Source: Bacillus atrophaeus
GTDB taxonomy: Bacteria; Bacillota; Bacilli; Bacillales; Bacillaceae
Assembly: GCF_001584335.1 (NCBI RefSeq)
Contig: NZ_LSBB01000021.1
Span: 1 to 55,295 of the forward strand
Direction: 5' to 3'
Length of the DNA stretch: 55,295 nt
Shown here: positions 20,507 to 30,457 of the stretch, piece by piece
Numbering within the stretch: the stretch's first letter is position 1
Layout: each line of letters starts with the position of its first letter
The notes under the pieces: generated by a model
What the model was told of the DNA's origin: nothing
Databases searched by the model: none
The model's input: the letters and a program-made list of their open reading frames with translations, nothing else
Translations under genes and position numbers: made by a program

Positions 20507-20893
20507 TTAACCTCTTCTTGCTCCGCGCCCTCCACGTTTTGATTCCGTGTTGCGTTTTAAAGATGATAAGCGGTCTTCGCTATCTTTTAAAAACTTATTC
20601 ATTTTCTGCTCAAAAGATTCTTTTGGACGGAAATCATTTCTAGGTCTGGCTTGCGGACGGTCTTTAGCTTTTTTTATAGATAAACCAATTTTCCCGTCTT
20701 TTTCAACGTTGATGACTTTCACTTCAACTTGGTCGCCGACTTTTAGGTGTTCGTTAATGTCTTTTACATAATTATCGGCTACTTCACTGATATGAACGAG
20801 ACCGGTTGAGCCTCCAGGCAATTCAACAAACGCTCCGAAATTTGTAATACCTGTTATTTTCCCTTGCAACTTGCTGCCAACTTCTATCGACAT
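20507..20893 (-). CDS. yabR: S1-domain RNA-binding protein YabR
   Basis: A 128-residue protein with one S1 RNA-binding domain at residues 1-75 (GSKLQGKITGITNFGAFVEL, GLVHISEV, VEVKVINVEKDGKIGLSIK) and a basic C-terminal tail (KRNTESKRGGRGARRG). It belongs to the general-stress-protein-13-like family of small S1 proteins and probably contacts ribosomes or RNA; the precise role is not established here. ATG 20893 has AGGAGG upstream. It follows divIC by 80 bp and ends at its own terminator. Confidence 0.93.
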   Translation of the reverse strand: MSIEVGSKLQGKITGITNFGAFVELPGGSTGLVHISEVADNYVKDINEHLKVGDQVEVKVINVEKDGKIGLSIKKAKDRPQARPRNDFRPKESFEQKMNKFLKDSEDRLSSLKRNTESKRGGRGARRG

Positions 20894-20973
20894 AAAAAAA
20901 GTGCTCCTCCTTAGGCTTATAAAAAGATCGTTTGCTTAATTATACCTAAATAAAAATTTAAGTGTCAACAAGG

Positions 20974-21351
20974 CTACTTATTCTTCTTCTCTACGTTGAA
21001 GAGAATTTCACCGTCGCCAGACAAGAAATAGTCCCTTCTGGCAAGCTCTGTGACGTATTCTTCATCTTTTAATTTGTTAATTTCTTCTTCTAAATCTGAT
21101 TGTTTTGCCTTCATGCTTTTCAGTTCTTTTTGCAGCTGCGCTTTCTTTTCTTCTTTGGCGCTAAGGGAAGCGGTTTGCGTCCAAACAGAACTTGCTAAGA
21201 CAATTGCCGTTAATAATACAAGGGCGCCAAATACGGCTAACCGCCTGAATAGCCCTTTTCGTCTTCTTTTTTTCTGCTGTGATTGACGCTCTACTTGTTC
21301 TTTATAGTCGTTTTGTATTTCAGTTATCGTTCGTTCCCTGGATAAATTCAA
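20974..21351 (-). CDS. divIC: Cell-division protein DivIC (FtsB-like)
   Basis: Bitopic division protein that pairs with FtsL and DivIB at the septum. The 125-residue protein has a basic cytoplasmic head (KKRRRKGLFRR), a single TM helix at about 37-57 and an extracellular coiled coil (SLSAKEEKKAQLQKELKSMK) ending in an FtsB-type motif. The TTG at 21351 is chosen because AAAGGAGG lies 10 bp upstream and the resulting length equals B. subtilis DivIC; the GTG seven codons upstream overlaps that site. It lies 17 bp after yabQ. Confidence 0.95.
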   Translation of the reverse strand: MNLSRERTITEIQNDYKEQVERQSQQKKRRRKGLFRRLAVFGALVLLTAIVLASSVWTQTASLSAKEEKKAQLQKELKSMKAKQSDLEEEINKLKDEEYVTELARRDYFLSGDGEILFNVEKKNK

Positions 21352-21368
21352 ACCAGACGGTCCTCCTT

Positions 21369-22004
21369 TCACCTTTTCAGGTAACGTGTAATGGTCGTTT
21401 TGATTGTTATGAATAGTTTCTTCTTCTTTTCTAAAAATCCTGCACCTTTTTGAAAATAGCGTTTGATCCTTAGACGCAATGTTTCAGGAAGAAGTTTCAG
21501 ACATTGTTTCAAAAGAAAATATATGGGAAAACATAATACCTTTACGATTTTATACAGACACAACAAAAGAAAAGTAATCAAGCGGTATACTTTCTGTATC
21601 AAAAACATGACGAGCCCGATAATCAGTGTACATACCCAGACAACTGGACGGAATAACACGTGCTGAACGAGCCTTTTTATGGATTGGTATACAGAAACCG
21701 CGAGATAGATGGTGAATTTCAGTATTTTTATATACATTCGTTTGCAAAGGCTTTGATACGTCGCAACGCCTAATAAAACTGCCAAGAAAATGTATATCCT
21801 GAGTTCACCCTCGTTCACATTGAGTAAGACATAAAAGAAGAGCAGCCCTTGTACGGTCCAAAAAAGGATATCATGGATAAATAAAAGCCATCTGGCTGTT
21901 CTCGCCCGAACGACAAACAGCCTGTACGTGTCTAATGACGCCCCAAGCCAGGCGCCCATGCCGGCCATTGCCAGCATCGTATAGAATTGAGTCGTGAGCG
22001 TCAT
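21369..22004 (-). CDS. yabQ: Sporulation membrane protein YabQ
   Basis: A 211-residue polytopic membrane protein with hydrophobic helices at about 5-25, 40-60, 70-90 and 110-165 and a basic C-terminal tail (RIKRYFQKGAGFLEKKKK). The family is required for spore cortex formation and localises to the outer forespore membrane in B. subtilis. ATG 22004 overlaps the yabP stop by 4 bp, a coupled sporulation pair made in the mother cell. Confidence 0.93.
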   Translation of the reverse strand: MTLTTQFYTMLAMAGMGAWLGASLDTYRLFVVRARTARWLLFIHDILFWTVQGLLFFYVLLNVNEGELRIYIFLAVLLGVATYQSLCKRMYIKILKFTIYLAVSVYQSIKRLVQHVLFRPVVWVCTLIIGLVMFLIQKVYRLITFLLLCLYKIVKVLCFPIYFLLKQCLKLLPETLRLRIKRYFQKGAGFLEKKKKLFITIKTTITRYLKR

Positions 22005-22303
22005 TTAAACAACTTGCTAAAAAATCCTTTAGCTTTATCCCCTTGTTGCTCGTCTAAATAAACAAGGTCGAATACCCTGCCTTTGATAGATACAATTCCT
22101 TTTTCAACATCTAGGTTTTTCATTTGAAGATTTTCGCCTCTGACAGAAAGCATACCCATAACGGTTTCCAGCAGGAATTCTTCATTGTCAAAGCTTTCAA
22201 CATGCTTGACGCCTGAAATATCTAAATGCTTCCGGCCTTTCATTGTGATATCATGCTGTTCCGGAACAGAAGAAGATCCTTTTTGTTCATAATATGAATT
22301 CAT
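22001..22303 (-). CDS. yabP: Sporulation protein YabP (YqfC/YabP family)
   Basis: A 100-residue soluble protein with the YabP-family core HLDISGVKHVESFDNEEFLL followed by a beta-rich half (TVMGMLSVRGENLQMKNLDV, GIVSIKGRVFDLVYLD). In B. subtilis yabP and yabQ form a sigma-E operon in the mother cell. ATG 22303 follows GGGGG with a short spacer, and a sigma-E-like -10 lies upstream. The biochemical role is unknown. Confidence 0.93.
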   Translation of the reverse strand: MNSYYEQKGSSSVPEQHDITMKGRKHLDISGVKHVESFDNEEFLLETVMGMLSVRGENLQMKNLDVEKGIVSIKGRVFDLVYLDEQQGDKAKGFFSKLFK

Positions 22304-22347
22304 CTATCCAGCCCCCATATCCTCGATACTTTTAGCATTATTACTGC

Positions 22348-22355
22348 ATTGTATG
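22348..22355 (-). promoter_or_regulatory. sigma-E-like -10 element upstream of yabPQ
   Basis: CATACAAT on the minus strand is a full match to the sigma-E -10 motif, 45 bp before yabP in the gap after rqcP. I do not see a strong -35 at the expected distance, so the call leans on the known sigma-E control of yabPQ. Confidence 0.5.
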
Positions 22356-22381
22356 AGGCGGGGGAATTGTTTAGAACAAGC

Positions 22382-22642
22382 CTATTCGCCGAGTTTTTCT
22401 TCCTTCAGAATCGTGTACATATTGGCGGCCTCTTCTTTTTTAGTCGTGTCTTTCAATTCATTGACTTGAACGGTAACGAGTTTTTGGCCGAAGCGAACTT
22501 CTAATTGATCTCCCGCTTTGACATCAGAACTTGCTTTTGCCTGGTTTCCGTTAATGGAAATTCTTCCTTGATCGGCAACTTCCTTTGCCAAGGTACGGCG
22601 TTTGATCAGCCGGGATACTTTTAAAAATTTATCGAGTCTCAT
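22382..22642 (-). CDS. rqcP: Ribosome quality control protein RqcP (S4 domain)
   Basis: An 86-residue single S4 RNA-binding domain protein ([40 protein letters not shown]). The family binds obstructed 50S subunits and supports alanine tailing by RqcH. ATG 22642 has GAGGAG upstream and lies inside the yabN 3' end (14-bp overlap); a longer open frame exists further upstream but is entirely inside yabN. B. subtilis name yabO. It is not a tRNA or rRNA pseudouridine synthase, since no catalytic domain follows the S4. Confidence 0.94.
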   Translation of the reverse strand: MRLDKFLKVSRLIKRRTLAKEVADQGRISINGNQAKASSDVKAGDQLEVRFGQKLVTVQVNELKDTTKKEEAANMYTILKEEKLGE

Positions 22643-24116
22643 GTTCTGATCTCCTCTCAGTTTCTTTTGCTTCATTCCACAATTTGTCCATGTCTTCAAG
22701 CGACATGTCCGACAGCTCTATTCCTTTTGATTTTGCTGTTTGCTCAATATACGAGAACCGCCGGCGAAACTTGTCATTCGTCATTGCAAGCGCTTCTTCC
22801 GGTTCTATTTTATAGTAGCGCGCTACATTGACCAGTGCGAACAAAACATCTCCAAATTCGGCCTTTAAGCTATGCTCATCAGGAACGTTCTCGGAAACCT
22901 CGGAGGAGAACTCCTTCATTTCTTCATTGACTTTTTCCCAGATGTCGCCGACGTCGTCCCAATCAAATCCGACTTTCGCAGCTTTTTTCTGAAGCTTTGC
23001 CGCTTTAGACAGGGATGGGAGTGTTTTCGGCACGGTATCTAATAACGATGCTTCTGACGTTGGTTTTTCAGCTTTTTTTATCTCTTCCCAGTTGGCTAAG
23101 ACGTCAGTCTCGTCCTGAACCTTAACATCCTTAAACACGTGCGGATGTCTTCTGATCATTTTTGCGCTGATCTCTCTTATGACATCATCTATCGTAAAGT
23201 ATCCCTCATCTTCACCAATTTGTGCGTGGAGGAGCACTTGAAGCAAAACATCGCCAAGCTCTTCAATCATATGGTCGGTGTCTTCTTCATCAATCGCTTC
23301 AAGAAGCTCGTAGCATTCTTCGATCATGTATTGTTTTAACGTTTGGTGAGTCTGTTTTTTATCCCATGGACAGCCGTCCGGTCCGCGCAGCTCCCGAATG
23401 ATCCTGCGGAACGCGGAGAACTCTTGGTAAAGGAGCTTCTCTTCTTTAATCGGCGGAACATACACACTTGTTAAATTATTAATTTCGACGCTGCGGTCAA
23501 GCTCGTACAGAGGGACGGTTTGTATTATTTCCTCGCGGCTTCCCGCCGCAGTGACAATCACAACCTCATAATCGTCCGGAAGCTTTTCCATCAATGTTAA
23601 TTTCACTTCTGAGGCTGTCATCTGATCGTATACCTGACAAATGATTAAGTGATGGCGCAGTTCCAGCTCATCAGGCGTCAGGGTTCCCGCATCAACGAAT
23701 TGAAGCCCTTCAATCGGGTCTATCTTCAGCGCGTTAAACGTAGCGTCAAGAAAGCTTTGGCCTCCGGCGACGGTTACCTTCACTTGTTTTTCCTCCTGCC
23801 GATCAATGAGCAGCTGGACGGTTTTTTCTGCCATGAAAGGGTGACCTGGCACGGCATAAACAATGTCTTGATGTTCTGCTTCCGCAAACAGGATGTCGGT
23901 AATTTCTTCGTATACCGCATCAAACTGGCCATGCTTTTCGTAAATGTCGTCAAAAAAACGAATGTGGCCCGTTTCCTTCTCCAACTCTTCGATCAGGGGG
24001 TGGTCTTTTGTTCTGACATAGAGAGCCTCAGCCTTTGTCAGCAGCTTATGTACGCCCAGAGTCAACTGGTCCATATCGCCGGCCCCGAGACCGACGACTG
24101 TAATATTACCTGCCAT
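22629..24116 (-). CDS. yabN: Tetrapyrrole methylase-like / MazG nucleotide pyrophosphohydrolase fusion YabN
   Basis: A 495-residue fusion. Residues 1-220 form a SAM-dependent tetrapyrrole (corrin/porphyrin) methylase-like domain ([26 protein letters not shown]). Residues 245-490 carry two MazG NTP pyrophosphohydrolase modules ([22 protein letters not shown] with [13 protein letters not shown], then [16 protein letters not shown]). MazG proteins hydrolyse NTPs, including aberrant nucleotides. ATG 24116 overlaps the end of yabM by 11 bp. What the methylase-like half acts on is unknown. Confidence 0.93.
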   Translation of the reverse strand: MAGNITVVGLGAGDMDQLTLGVHKLLTKAEALYVRTKDHPLIEELEKETGHIRFFDDIYEKHGQFDAVYEEITDILFAEAEHQDIVYAVPGHPFMAEKTVQLLIDRQEEKQVKVTVAGGQSFLDATFNALKIDPIEGLQFVDAGTLTPDELELRHHLIICQVYDQMTASEVKLTLMEKLPDDYEVVIVTAAGSREEIIQTVPLYELDRSVEINNLTSVYVPPIKEEKLLYQEFSAFRRIIRELRGPDGCPWDKKQTHQTLKQYMIEECYELLEAIDEEDTDHMIEELGDVLLQVLLHAQIGEDEGYFTIDDVIREISAKMIRRHPHVFKDVKVQDETDVLANWEEIKKAEKPTSEASLLDTVPKTLPSLSKAAKLQKKAAKVGFDWDDVGDIWEKVNEEMKEFSSEVSENVPDEHSLKAEFGDVLFALVNVARYYKIEPEEALAMTNDKFRRRFSYIEQTAKSKGIELSDMSLEDMDKLWNEAKETERRSEHETR

Positions 24117-25707
24117 TTTGTTCTCTCCTTCTTTTGAATTTGCTCAACTTGCTGCCAAAAGGCACGCTGTTCAGCTCTTCGTCCGTAAATATATTCATAT
24201 TCATCATACAATAAATAAACACAGCGCCACCAATGGCTACTGCCGATAAACTCTCAACAGCGGCTATTCCCCTTCCTGCCTCAGGGAAAACCATAGAACA
24301 GATACTCAGATACGCGAACAGGACCACTGACATCAAAAGCGCTGAGCTAAGAAGCGGAAAAATGGAGCTTCCCAGATTTTTCAGCCACCCTTTTTGCCAT
24401 AACCGAAACAGATTGAGCCCGGCGACTGCCGCAAAAGAAATGACTGTTGCAAGCGACGCGCCTTCAATACCGCAGCTCGGTACCAGAACGGAATTCAATA
24501 TCCATTTGGCCGCTATTCCCGCACAGACCGAAATGGCAGGGAAAACTGTATTTCCCGCTCCCTGCAAAACAGCTGCAGCGGTAACGGCAATAGAAGTAAA
24601 AAAGATGGAACAGCTGAAAATCTGCAAGGCTGCTGTTCCTTCGGTATTCCGAAACAGCATCATATTGACAGGTTCAAGTATACAAATAAGCCCTGCCGAC
24701 GCCCCAGTTCCAATGACAAGAGAAAGCTTTAACGAGGACGTTATCTTTTCCTTTAATAACGACATTTCATTTTCTTTTACAGCCTTTGAAATATACGGTA
24801 CCAGAGATGCCGCAATGCTTACGGCAAAAACGGTTCCGAGCTGAATAAGAGGCTGGCCGCGATCATAAATACCTTTAAGCCGCTTTGCTTCTTCGTCCGC
24901 TAATCCGTATGACAGCAATGCATATAGGTTTAGAGCATCCACCAGCTGGATCAATATCAAAAGCAAACTGCTGACACAAATTGTCACAGAATAAAGCAGC
25001 AATTTTTTTACGATTGCAGTTGTTCCGACCACATCTAATTCTTGTTCTGAGTTCTTATTTTCGACTTTCTTCGCTTTAAACCAAAATAAGCATAATAAAA
25101 TGAGCGCCGCCATACTTCCGGCAAGCGAGCCGGAGGCCGCGGCCGCACCCGCGGCATAGAGAGAGTACCCTTCTTTCACAATCCAAAATGACAATCCGAG
25201 CAAAACTGCAACACGCAAAAGCTGTTCTGAAATTTGTGATAACGCAGATGGCAGCATGTAGCTGATCCCTTGAAAATAGCCCCTTAATAGGGCAGCGAAC
25301 GGAAACAGGAGAAAGGCAAATGCCGCTACTTGTATTAACAAAGTGAGCTGAATGTCTCCCATAAACCGCGCTATCGGAACCGCGCCCGCATAGAGAAGGA
25401 TAAACAAGATCAAACCGACTGATGATAAAAACAACGCGGCTATTTTTAATATTTTGCCGCTGTTTTTTTCTCCATAATCATTCATCAGCTTTGATATAAT
25501 GACCGGAAATCCTGATGTTGAAAGCATAACCGCGATACCGAGAAAAGGATACACCTGCTGATATATATAAAATCCAACATCGCCGACAATGTTTTGAAAT
25601 GGGACTCTGTAAACGGCGCTTAGTATCTTGGTCACCACGCCCGCGAATACTAAAACAAAAGCCCCTTGCCACATCTGATGCCGTTTGACGTCTATTGAAT
25701 CATTCAT
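24106..25707 (-). CDS. yabM: MATE/MVF-like polysaccharide or lipid flippase YabM (SpoVB-like)
   Basis: A 533-residue polytopic membrane protein with about 14 helices, of the MOP exporter superfamily that includes SpoVB, MurJ and Wzx flippases. Visible features include FAGVVTKILSAVYRVPFQNIVG at the N terminus and repeated small-residue helices. It is a SpoVB paralogue, and lipid-linked oligosaccharide flipping is inferred from family. ATG 25707 follows AAGGAGC; an earlier ATG at 25740 has no ribosome site. Confidence 0.9.
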   Translation of the reverse strand: MNDSIDVKRHQMWQGAFVLVFAGVVTKILSAVYRVPFQNIVGDVGFYIYQQVYPFLGIAVMLSTSGFPVIISKLMNDYGEKNSGKILKIAALFLSSVGLILFILLYAGAVPIARFMGDIQLTLLIQVAAFAFLLFPFAALLRGYFQGISYMLPSALSQISEQLLRVAVLLGLSFWIVKEGYSLYAAGAAAASGSLAGSMAALILLCLFWFKAKKVENKNSEQELDVVGTTAIVKKLLLYSVTICVSSLLLILIQLVDALNLYALLSYGLADEEAKRLKGIYDRGQPLIQLGTVFAVSIAASLVPYISKAVKENEMSLLKEKITSSLKLSLVIGTGASAGLICILEPVNMMLFRNTEGTAALQIFSCSIFFTSIAVTAAAVLQGAGNTVFPAISVCAGIAAKWILNSVLVPSCGIEGASLATVISFAAVAGLNLFRLWQKGWLKNLGSSIFPLLSSALLMSVVLFAYLSICSMVFPEAGRGIAAVESLSAVAIGGAVFIYCMMNMNIFTDEELNSVPFGSKLSKFKRRREQNGR

Positions 25708-25814
25708 CCAAAAGCTCCTTCCACTTGCAGGGGACCTCAATGGTTCTCTGTTAAAACGGGTAAAAACGAGCTTATTATAACATATCCCCAGGCTTGGAAT
25801 CCTTTTTCAACCAA

Positions 25815-25846
25815 TGAAAAAGAACAGCACATATGTGAGCTGTTCT
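25815..25846 (-). terminator. spoVT terminator
   Basis: Stem AGAACAGC/GCTGTTCT followed by TTTTTC on the minus strand, 45 bp after the spoVT stop and upstream of yabM. Confidence 0.9.
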
Positions 25847-25890
25847 ATCATCGTTTAAGAATGTATTGGTTTCAGTAAATGGTATAAGAC

Positions 25891-26427
25891 CTACTGTTCC
25901 ATTTGACGAGCGAGAAAGCCGGCTGCCGTTTCTACAGCTTTATGTTCTACCTCACCCAATGATTGATCCTTTGAAAAAATGACCACAGCTCCAATTGGAT
26001 CGCCATTTGCCACAATTGGGCCGATGGTATAAGAATTCATGTCTTCATCAATGCCATCAAGAAGCTGCGCTGACTTGACGTCACTCTCTACAACGGAGCT
26101 GCGCTGATCCATGGACTTCTCAAGCAATTCGCTGATTGATTTGTTCATATAGTCCTTTTTGGAACTGCCTGAGACTGCGATAAATACATCTCGGTCACAA
26201 ATCAATACAGAATGCCCAAGACTGTCATAAAGTGCGTCTGCGTATTCCCTTGCAAAGTCTCCAAGCTCGCTGATAGGAGAGTATTTCTTTAAAATAACTT
26301 CTCCATCACGATCAACAAAAATTTCGAGCGGATCACCTTCCCTGATTCTTAAAGTTCTTCGGATTTCTTTAGGGATGACGACCCGTCCTAAATCATCAAT
26401 ACGACGTACGATACCGGTTGCTTTCAT
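25891..26427 (-). CDS. spoVT: Stage V sporulation transcription factor SpoVT
   Basis: Forespore regulator that tunes sigma-G genes. The 178-residue protein has an AbrB-type swapped-hairpin DNA-binding domain at residues 1-50 (GIVRRIDDLGRVVIPKEIRR) and a GAF-like C-terminal domain from about 55. The N terminus closely parallels AbrB encoded at 45413. ATG 26427 has AGAGAGGCACC upstream. It is monocistronic; the 134-bp gap after mfd should hold its sigma-G promoter, which I could not match convincingly. Confidence 0.98.
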   Translation of the reverse strand: MKATGIVRRIDDLGRVVIPKEIRRTLRIREGDPLEIFVDRDGEVILKKYSPISELGDFAREYADALYDSLGHSVLICDRDVFIAVSGSSKKDYMNKSISELLEKSMDQRSSVVESDVKSAQLLDGIDEDMNSYTIGPIVANGDPIGAVVIFSKDQSLGEVEHKAVETAAGFLARQMEQ

Positions 26428-26561
26428 CTCTCTGGTGCCTCTCTTTCATTTGATGATATATATGGGAAAGACCTAAAGCTGTCTACTTTATGTACCTTCC
26501 GCCTCGCTTGAAATTAGTATCCGTCACATCAAATGTAATATACACCAGAGAGTAACAAAAT

Positions 26562-29500
26562 TTATGATGAAGCAATGGTTTGTTTTTTTACTTTTTTGAG
26601 TCCTTTTAGCATCCCGAGTACGGTTTCCAGCCATTCGTCTGTTTTTCTGCCTTTGGTTTGAATGGAGATTTTTAATTTTTTTCCTTCCATTCCCAGTCCG
26701 ATTTGTCTGCCGTATTTATTTCCCAGCTCAAACAATTTCTGACCGTCAATTTCAGCGCTCGCAGACTCAGTAATTGTAAATCTGACCGCGTCTTTGTCCT
26801 GTTTAATCAATTCGACCCGCTCATTTTTTGCGTAAACCTTCATTTCAGCGACGGTAAATAAGTATTCCACTTCTTTCGGATAATTTCCAAATCGGTCAAT
26901 CATTTCATCTTGAAGCTCATTTTTTTCTTCAAGTGTTGCGACTGATCTAAAGCGTTTATACATATCTATTTTTTGTTTTCCGTCTTGTATATAGGTTTCC
27001 GGAATATACGCATCAAGTTCCACGTCAATTTCGGTTTCAAATTGCTCAGATTTCGACGTGTCTCCTCTGCGCTCTTCAATCGCTTCCTTGAGCATTTGTG
27101 AATAAAGATCAAAACCGACTGAATCAATAAATCCGTGCTGTTGAGCGCCAAGAAGATTTCCGGCTCCGCGAATCGTCAAGTCACGCATTGCGATTTTAAA
27201 ACCAGATCCCAGCTCCGTAAATTCTTTAATGGCTTGAAGCCGTTTTTCCGCTACTTCCGTCAGCACTTTGTCTCTGCGATATGTGAAATAAGCGTAAGCT
27301 ACGCGATTGGAACGACCGACACGTCCCCGGAGCTGGTAGAGCTGGGAGAGGCCCATCTTATCGCCGTCAAACACAATAAGGGTGTTCACATTCGGTATAT
27401 CCACGCCTGTCTCGATAATAGTGGTGCTGACAAGAACGTCTGATTCCCCTTCCAGAAAATTAAGCATAACACTTTCTAATTCATTTTCTGTCATTTTCCC
27501 ATGGGCATAAGCCACTTTGGCGTCAGGGACAAGCATGGAGATCTCATCCGCTTTCCGCTCGATGTCATCGACACGATTGTATAAGAAATATACCTGGCCT
27601 CCGCGGGCCAATTCCCGTTCAATCGCTTCTCTTACAAGAGCTCCGTTATATTCAACAACGTATGTCTGCACAGGAAAACGATTTTCAGGCGGTGTTTCGA
27701 TAACAGATAAATCCCTTACCCCGAGCATAGACATATGCAATGTTCTTGGGATCGGTGTCGCCGTTAATGTTAATACATCAACATTTGCTTTGATTTGTTT
27801 GATTTTTTCCTTATGCGTCACGCCGAAACGCTGCTCCTCATCTATGATGAGTAAGCCCAAATCCTTGTAAACGACATCCTTTGATAAAAGGCGATGAGTC
27901 CCGATCACCATATCCACAGTTCCGTTTTTCAAACCTTTAATCGTCTCGTTCGCTTCTTTTCTTGTCCGGAATCTGCTGAGCAGACCAACCGTAAGCGGAT
28001 AGTCTTGGAATCGTTCCATAATCGTTTCATAGTGCTGCTGAGCCAATATGGTTGTCGGCACGAGTAATGCAACCTGCTTGCCGTCTGCAATTGCTTTAAA
28101 CGCCGCACGTATGGCGACCTCTGTTTTACCGTAACCTACATCTCCGCACAGCAGGCGGTCCATCGGCCGTTCTCTTTCCATATCCTTTTTGATTTCATTT
28201 ATAGAGCGCAGCTGGTCTTCCGTTTCTTGATAAGGGAAGGCTGATTCGAATTCGCGCTGCATTTCATGATCAGGTGAGAAGGCGTAGCCTTTGCTCGCTT
28301 CCCTTTCTGCGTAAAGCTTGATGAGGTCGTCAGCAATATCCTGAACAGAGGTTTCTACTTTTTTCTTTACGCGCTTCCATTCACTGCCGCCCAATTTGTA
28401 AAGCTTCGGCTCTTTCCCTTCTGAACCGACATACTTTTGGACTTGGTCAATTTGTTCAACGGGTACGTAGAGCTTGTCGCTGCCTTGATAATGAATGTTT
28501 AAATAATCTTTATGGATTCCATTGATTTCAAGGGTTTCAATTCCTAAATACTTACCGATCCCGTGATTCACATGAACAACATAATCGCCGACCTGAAGCT
28601 CTGAATAGCTTTTGATTCGTTCTGCGTTTGTAAGCTTTTGTTTTCTCGGCTTCTTTTTCATGCGATTTTTAAATAATTCTTCTTCTGTGATGACCGCAAG
28701 CTTCATCAGCGGCAGTTCAAATCCTGACTGAAGCTCGCCCTCCATGACATACACCTGTCCTTGGGCAAGGGCTTTTTTGTTGTCAATCATAGCGGCTTCT
28801 ATTTCATAATCAGCAAGCACAGACGAAAGTCTTTCTGTCCGCTCCCTATTTGCCCCTAAAAATACCACTGTGAAATTTGATTTTTTGAATCGTTCCATTT
28901 CACTTGCAAGGACATTCATTTGGCCATGGAAGCTCTGCATTTGTCTGCTGGATACATTGACGATGTTTTGCGGGCTCGTATGCTGTACGTGGCGCAAAAA
29001 TAAAGAATAGTATAAAATAGGTCGCTGCTGTTTGGACACTAGATTTTGGAAGCTGAAGGACAGACTGATGTCATGCAGAATTTTCCCTTCCTCTAAAAGA
29101 TTCGTCACAAATTCCGCTTCTTCTTTTTGAAGCTGTTCTTCCATTTCGTGAATCCGGCTGACTTCATCTAACAAAAGAAGAGTATCAGGCGGAGTATAAT
29201 CTAGCAAACTAGCAGGTTTCTCATAAAAATATGAGAGATACTTCACTAACTCCTGATCTGTTTGGCCTTCTGACAGACGCTCTTTATCATGAGAAATATT
29301 CATGTGGAGAATCTCTTTTTGTTTATCCGCCTTTACCTTTTTCAGACTGGCAGCAAGCCCTTTATCTATTTTTTCAATCGCGCGGGCTTTTTCCTCCGCT
29401 CGGATAATCAGTTCTTTCGCCGGACCGATACTGACGGAAGTAAGCGTTTCAATTGATCTTTGATCATCTGAATTAAAGGTGCGGATAGAATCAACTTCTG

Positions 29501-30095
29501 TATCAAATAATTCGATCCGTACCGGATGTTCAGCTGTTAATGGGTAAATATCTATTATTCCGCCGCGAATACTGAATTCGCCGGGTGCAGAAACCATATC
29601 GGAACGCTCATACCCCACTTCTACAAGGCGTGAGGACAGCTGATCCGGCTCTATATCTTCACCAGTTGTAATTGTCATTTGGCTGTTTTTCCAGACATCG
29701 ACGGGCGGAAGCATTCTTCTGACCGCTGCCACAGGGGCAACGACAATCGGCGTTTCACCAGCCGTCAATCTGTTGATGACGTCAAGACGCTGTGCACGCA
29801 GTTCAGGGCTTGCCACTGCAATTTCAGAAGATATCAGTTCATTGACTGGGTATAAAAGAACAGACTGATCCTCCAAGAGAGCAGTCAAGTCTTCCGTTAC
29901 TTTCTGGGCTTGATACAGATTATGCGTGATTAAAAAAATGGGCTGATTGATTTTCTCCGAAAGGGCGGAAGTAAACACAGACCGCGCGGAACCTGACAGA
30001 CCCGCGAGCAGTTGTTCCCTTAAACCCTCGTGTAAACCGGTTACGATGGATTTAAAGTCATCGCTTTCTTTAATAAAGGTTTGAATGTTATCCAT
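26562..30095 (-). CDS. mfd: Transcription-repair coupling factor Mfd
   Basis: Translocase that removes RNA polymerase stalled at lesions and recruits UvrABC. The 1177-residue protein contains a UvrB-homology N-terminal region, the RNA polymerase-interacting domain (YVVHVNHGIGKYLGIE near residue 500), the RecG-like helicase core with Walker A GDVGYGKTE near residue 650, LLIIDEEQRFG near residue 750, QLRGRVGRSNRVAYAY near residue 910, and a TRCF C-terminal domain. ATG 30095 has AGAGGAGGGGCC upstream. It follows fin. Confidence 0.99.
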   Translation of the reverse strand: MDNIQTFIKESDDFKSIVTGLHEGLREQLLAGLSGSARSVFTSALSEKINQPIFLITHNLYQAQKVTEDLTALLEDQSVLLYPVNELISSEIAVASPELRAQRLDVINRLTAGETPIVVAPVAAVRRMLPPVDVWKNSQMTITTGEDIEPDQLSSRLVEVGYERSDMVSAPGEFSIRGGIIDIYPLTAEHPVRIELFDTEVDSIRTFNSDDQRSIETLTSVSIGPAKELIIRAEEKARAIEKIDKGLAASLKKVKADKQKEILHMNISHDKERLSEGQTDQELVKYLSYFYEKPASLLDYTPPDTLLLLDEVSRIHEMEEQLQKEEAEFVTNLLEEGKILHDISLSFSFQNLVSKQQRPILYYSLFLRHVQHTSPQNIVNVSSRQMQSFHGQMNVLASEMERFKKSNFTVVFLGANRERTERLSSVLADYEIEAAMIDNKKALAQGQVYVMEGELQSGFELPLMKLAVITEEELFKNRMKKKPRKQKLTNAERIKSYSELQVGDYVVHVNHGIGKYLGIETLEINGIHKDYLNIHYQGSDKLYVPVEQIDQVQKYVGSEGKEPKLYKLGGSEWKRVKKKVETSVQDIADDLIKLYAEREASKGYAFSPDHEMQREFESAFPYQETEDQLRSINEIKKDMERERPMDRLLCGDVGYGKTEVAIRAAFKAIADGKQVALLVPTTILAQQHYETIMERFQDYPLTVGLLSRFRTRKEANETIKGLKNGTVDMVIGTHRLLSKDVVYKDLGLLIIDEEQRFGVTHKEKIKQIKANVDVLTLTATPIPRTLHMSMLGVRDLSVIETPPENRFPVQTYVVEYNGALVREAIERELARGGQVYFLYNRVDDIERKADEISMLVPDAKVAYAHGKMTENELESVMLNFLEGESDVLVSTTIIETGVDIPNVNTLIVFDGDKMGLSQLYQLRGRVGRSNRVAYAYFTYRRDKVLTEVAEKRLQAIKEFTELGSGFKIAMRDLTIRGAGNLLGAQQHGFIDSVGFDLYSQMLKEAIEERRGDTSKSEQFETEIDVELDAYIPETYIQDGKQKIDMYKRFRSVATLEEKNELQDEMIDRFGNYPKEVEYLFTVAEMKVYAKNERVELIKQDKDAVRFTITESASAEIDGQKLFELGNKYGRQIGLGMEGKKLKISIQTKGRKTDEWLETVLGMLKGLKKVKKQTIASS

Positions 30096-30126
30096 ATGGC
30101 CCCTCCTCTCTGTTTCCTATAAGAAC

Positions 30127-30161
30127 AGAAAAATGCTTTGGTCTAGTGTCTACACCAAAGC
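30127..30161 (-). terminator. fin terminator
   Basis: Stem GCTTTGGT/ACCAAAGC with an ATTTTTC tail on the minus strand between fin and mfd, starting 4 bp after the fin stop. Confidence 0.8.
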
Positions 30162-30164
30162 TTT

Positions 30165-30395
30165 TTATTGAATAAATGTTTGATATTCATGAAAATGCGG
30201 ATTTCGTTCAAGAGCCTCTTGGCAGTCTTCACAAATTGTAAGAACATGGACATCTCCATTATCTTTATAAGAAATCATATCGTTTCTTTCCTCATTTGTT
30301 AAGTGATGAAATCCAAGTAAATCCGTTGTGACGAGTGATTGTTCAAGGCTTCCTACTTTAACGCCGCAATGTCGGCAGTAATAATGCAAAGCCAT
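30165..30395 (-). CDS. fin: Anti-sigma-F factor Fin
   Basis: Small forespore protein that inhibits sigma-F to promote the switch to sigma-G. The 76-residue protein is a zinc-binding fold with CRHC (Cys7, Cys10) and CEDC (Cys55, Cys58). ATG 30395 has AGGAGGTTCGGCGT upstream. A promoter with combined sigma-F/sigma-G features precedes it and a terminator follows. Together with csfB in this window it makes two small zinc anti-sigma factors of the same forespore switch. B. subtilis name yabK. Confidence 0.96.
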   Translation of the reverse strand: MALHYYCRHCGVKVGSLEQSLVTTDLLGFHHLTNEERNDMISYKDNGDVHVLTICEDCQEALERNPHFHEYQTFIQ

Positions 30396-30427
30396 ACGCC
30401 GAACCTCCTGATAAAGTCGTTTTCAGC

Positions 30428-30457
30428 TAGTATGGGCTTCGATTATTTATCTTATAC
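30428..30457 (-). promoter_or_regulatory. Forespore promoter of fin (sigma-F/sigma-G)
   Basis: Minus-strand GTATA (30453-30457), 15-bp spacer, GCCCATACTA (30428-30437): one mismatch to the sigma-F -10 GGNNANAMTR. The same -10 contains CATACTA, which fits the sigma-G motif at 18 bp from the -35. It overlaps the last codon of pth. Dual recognition agrees with known fin regulation. Confidence 0.82.
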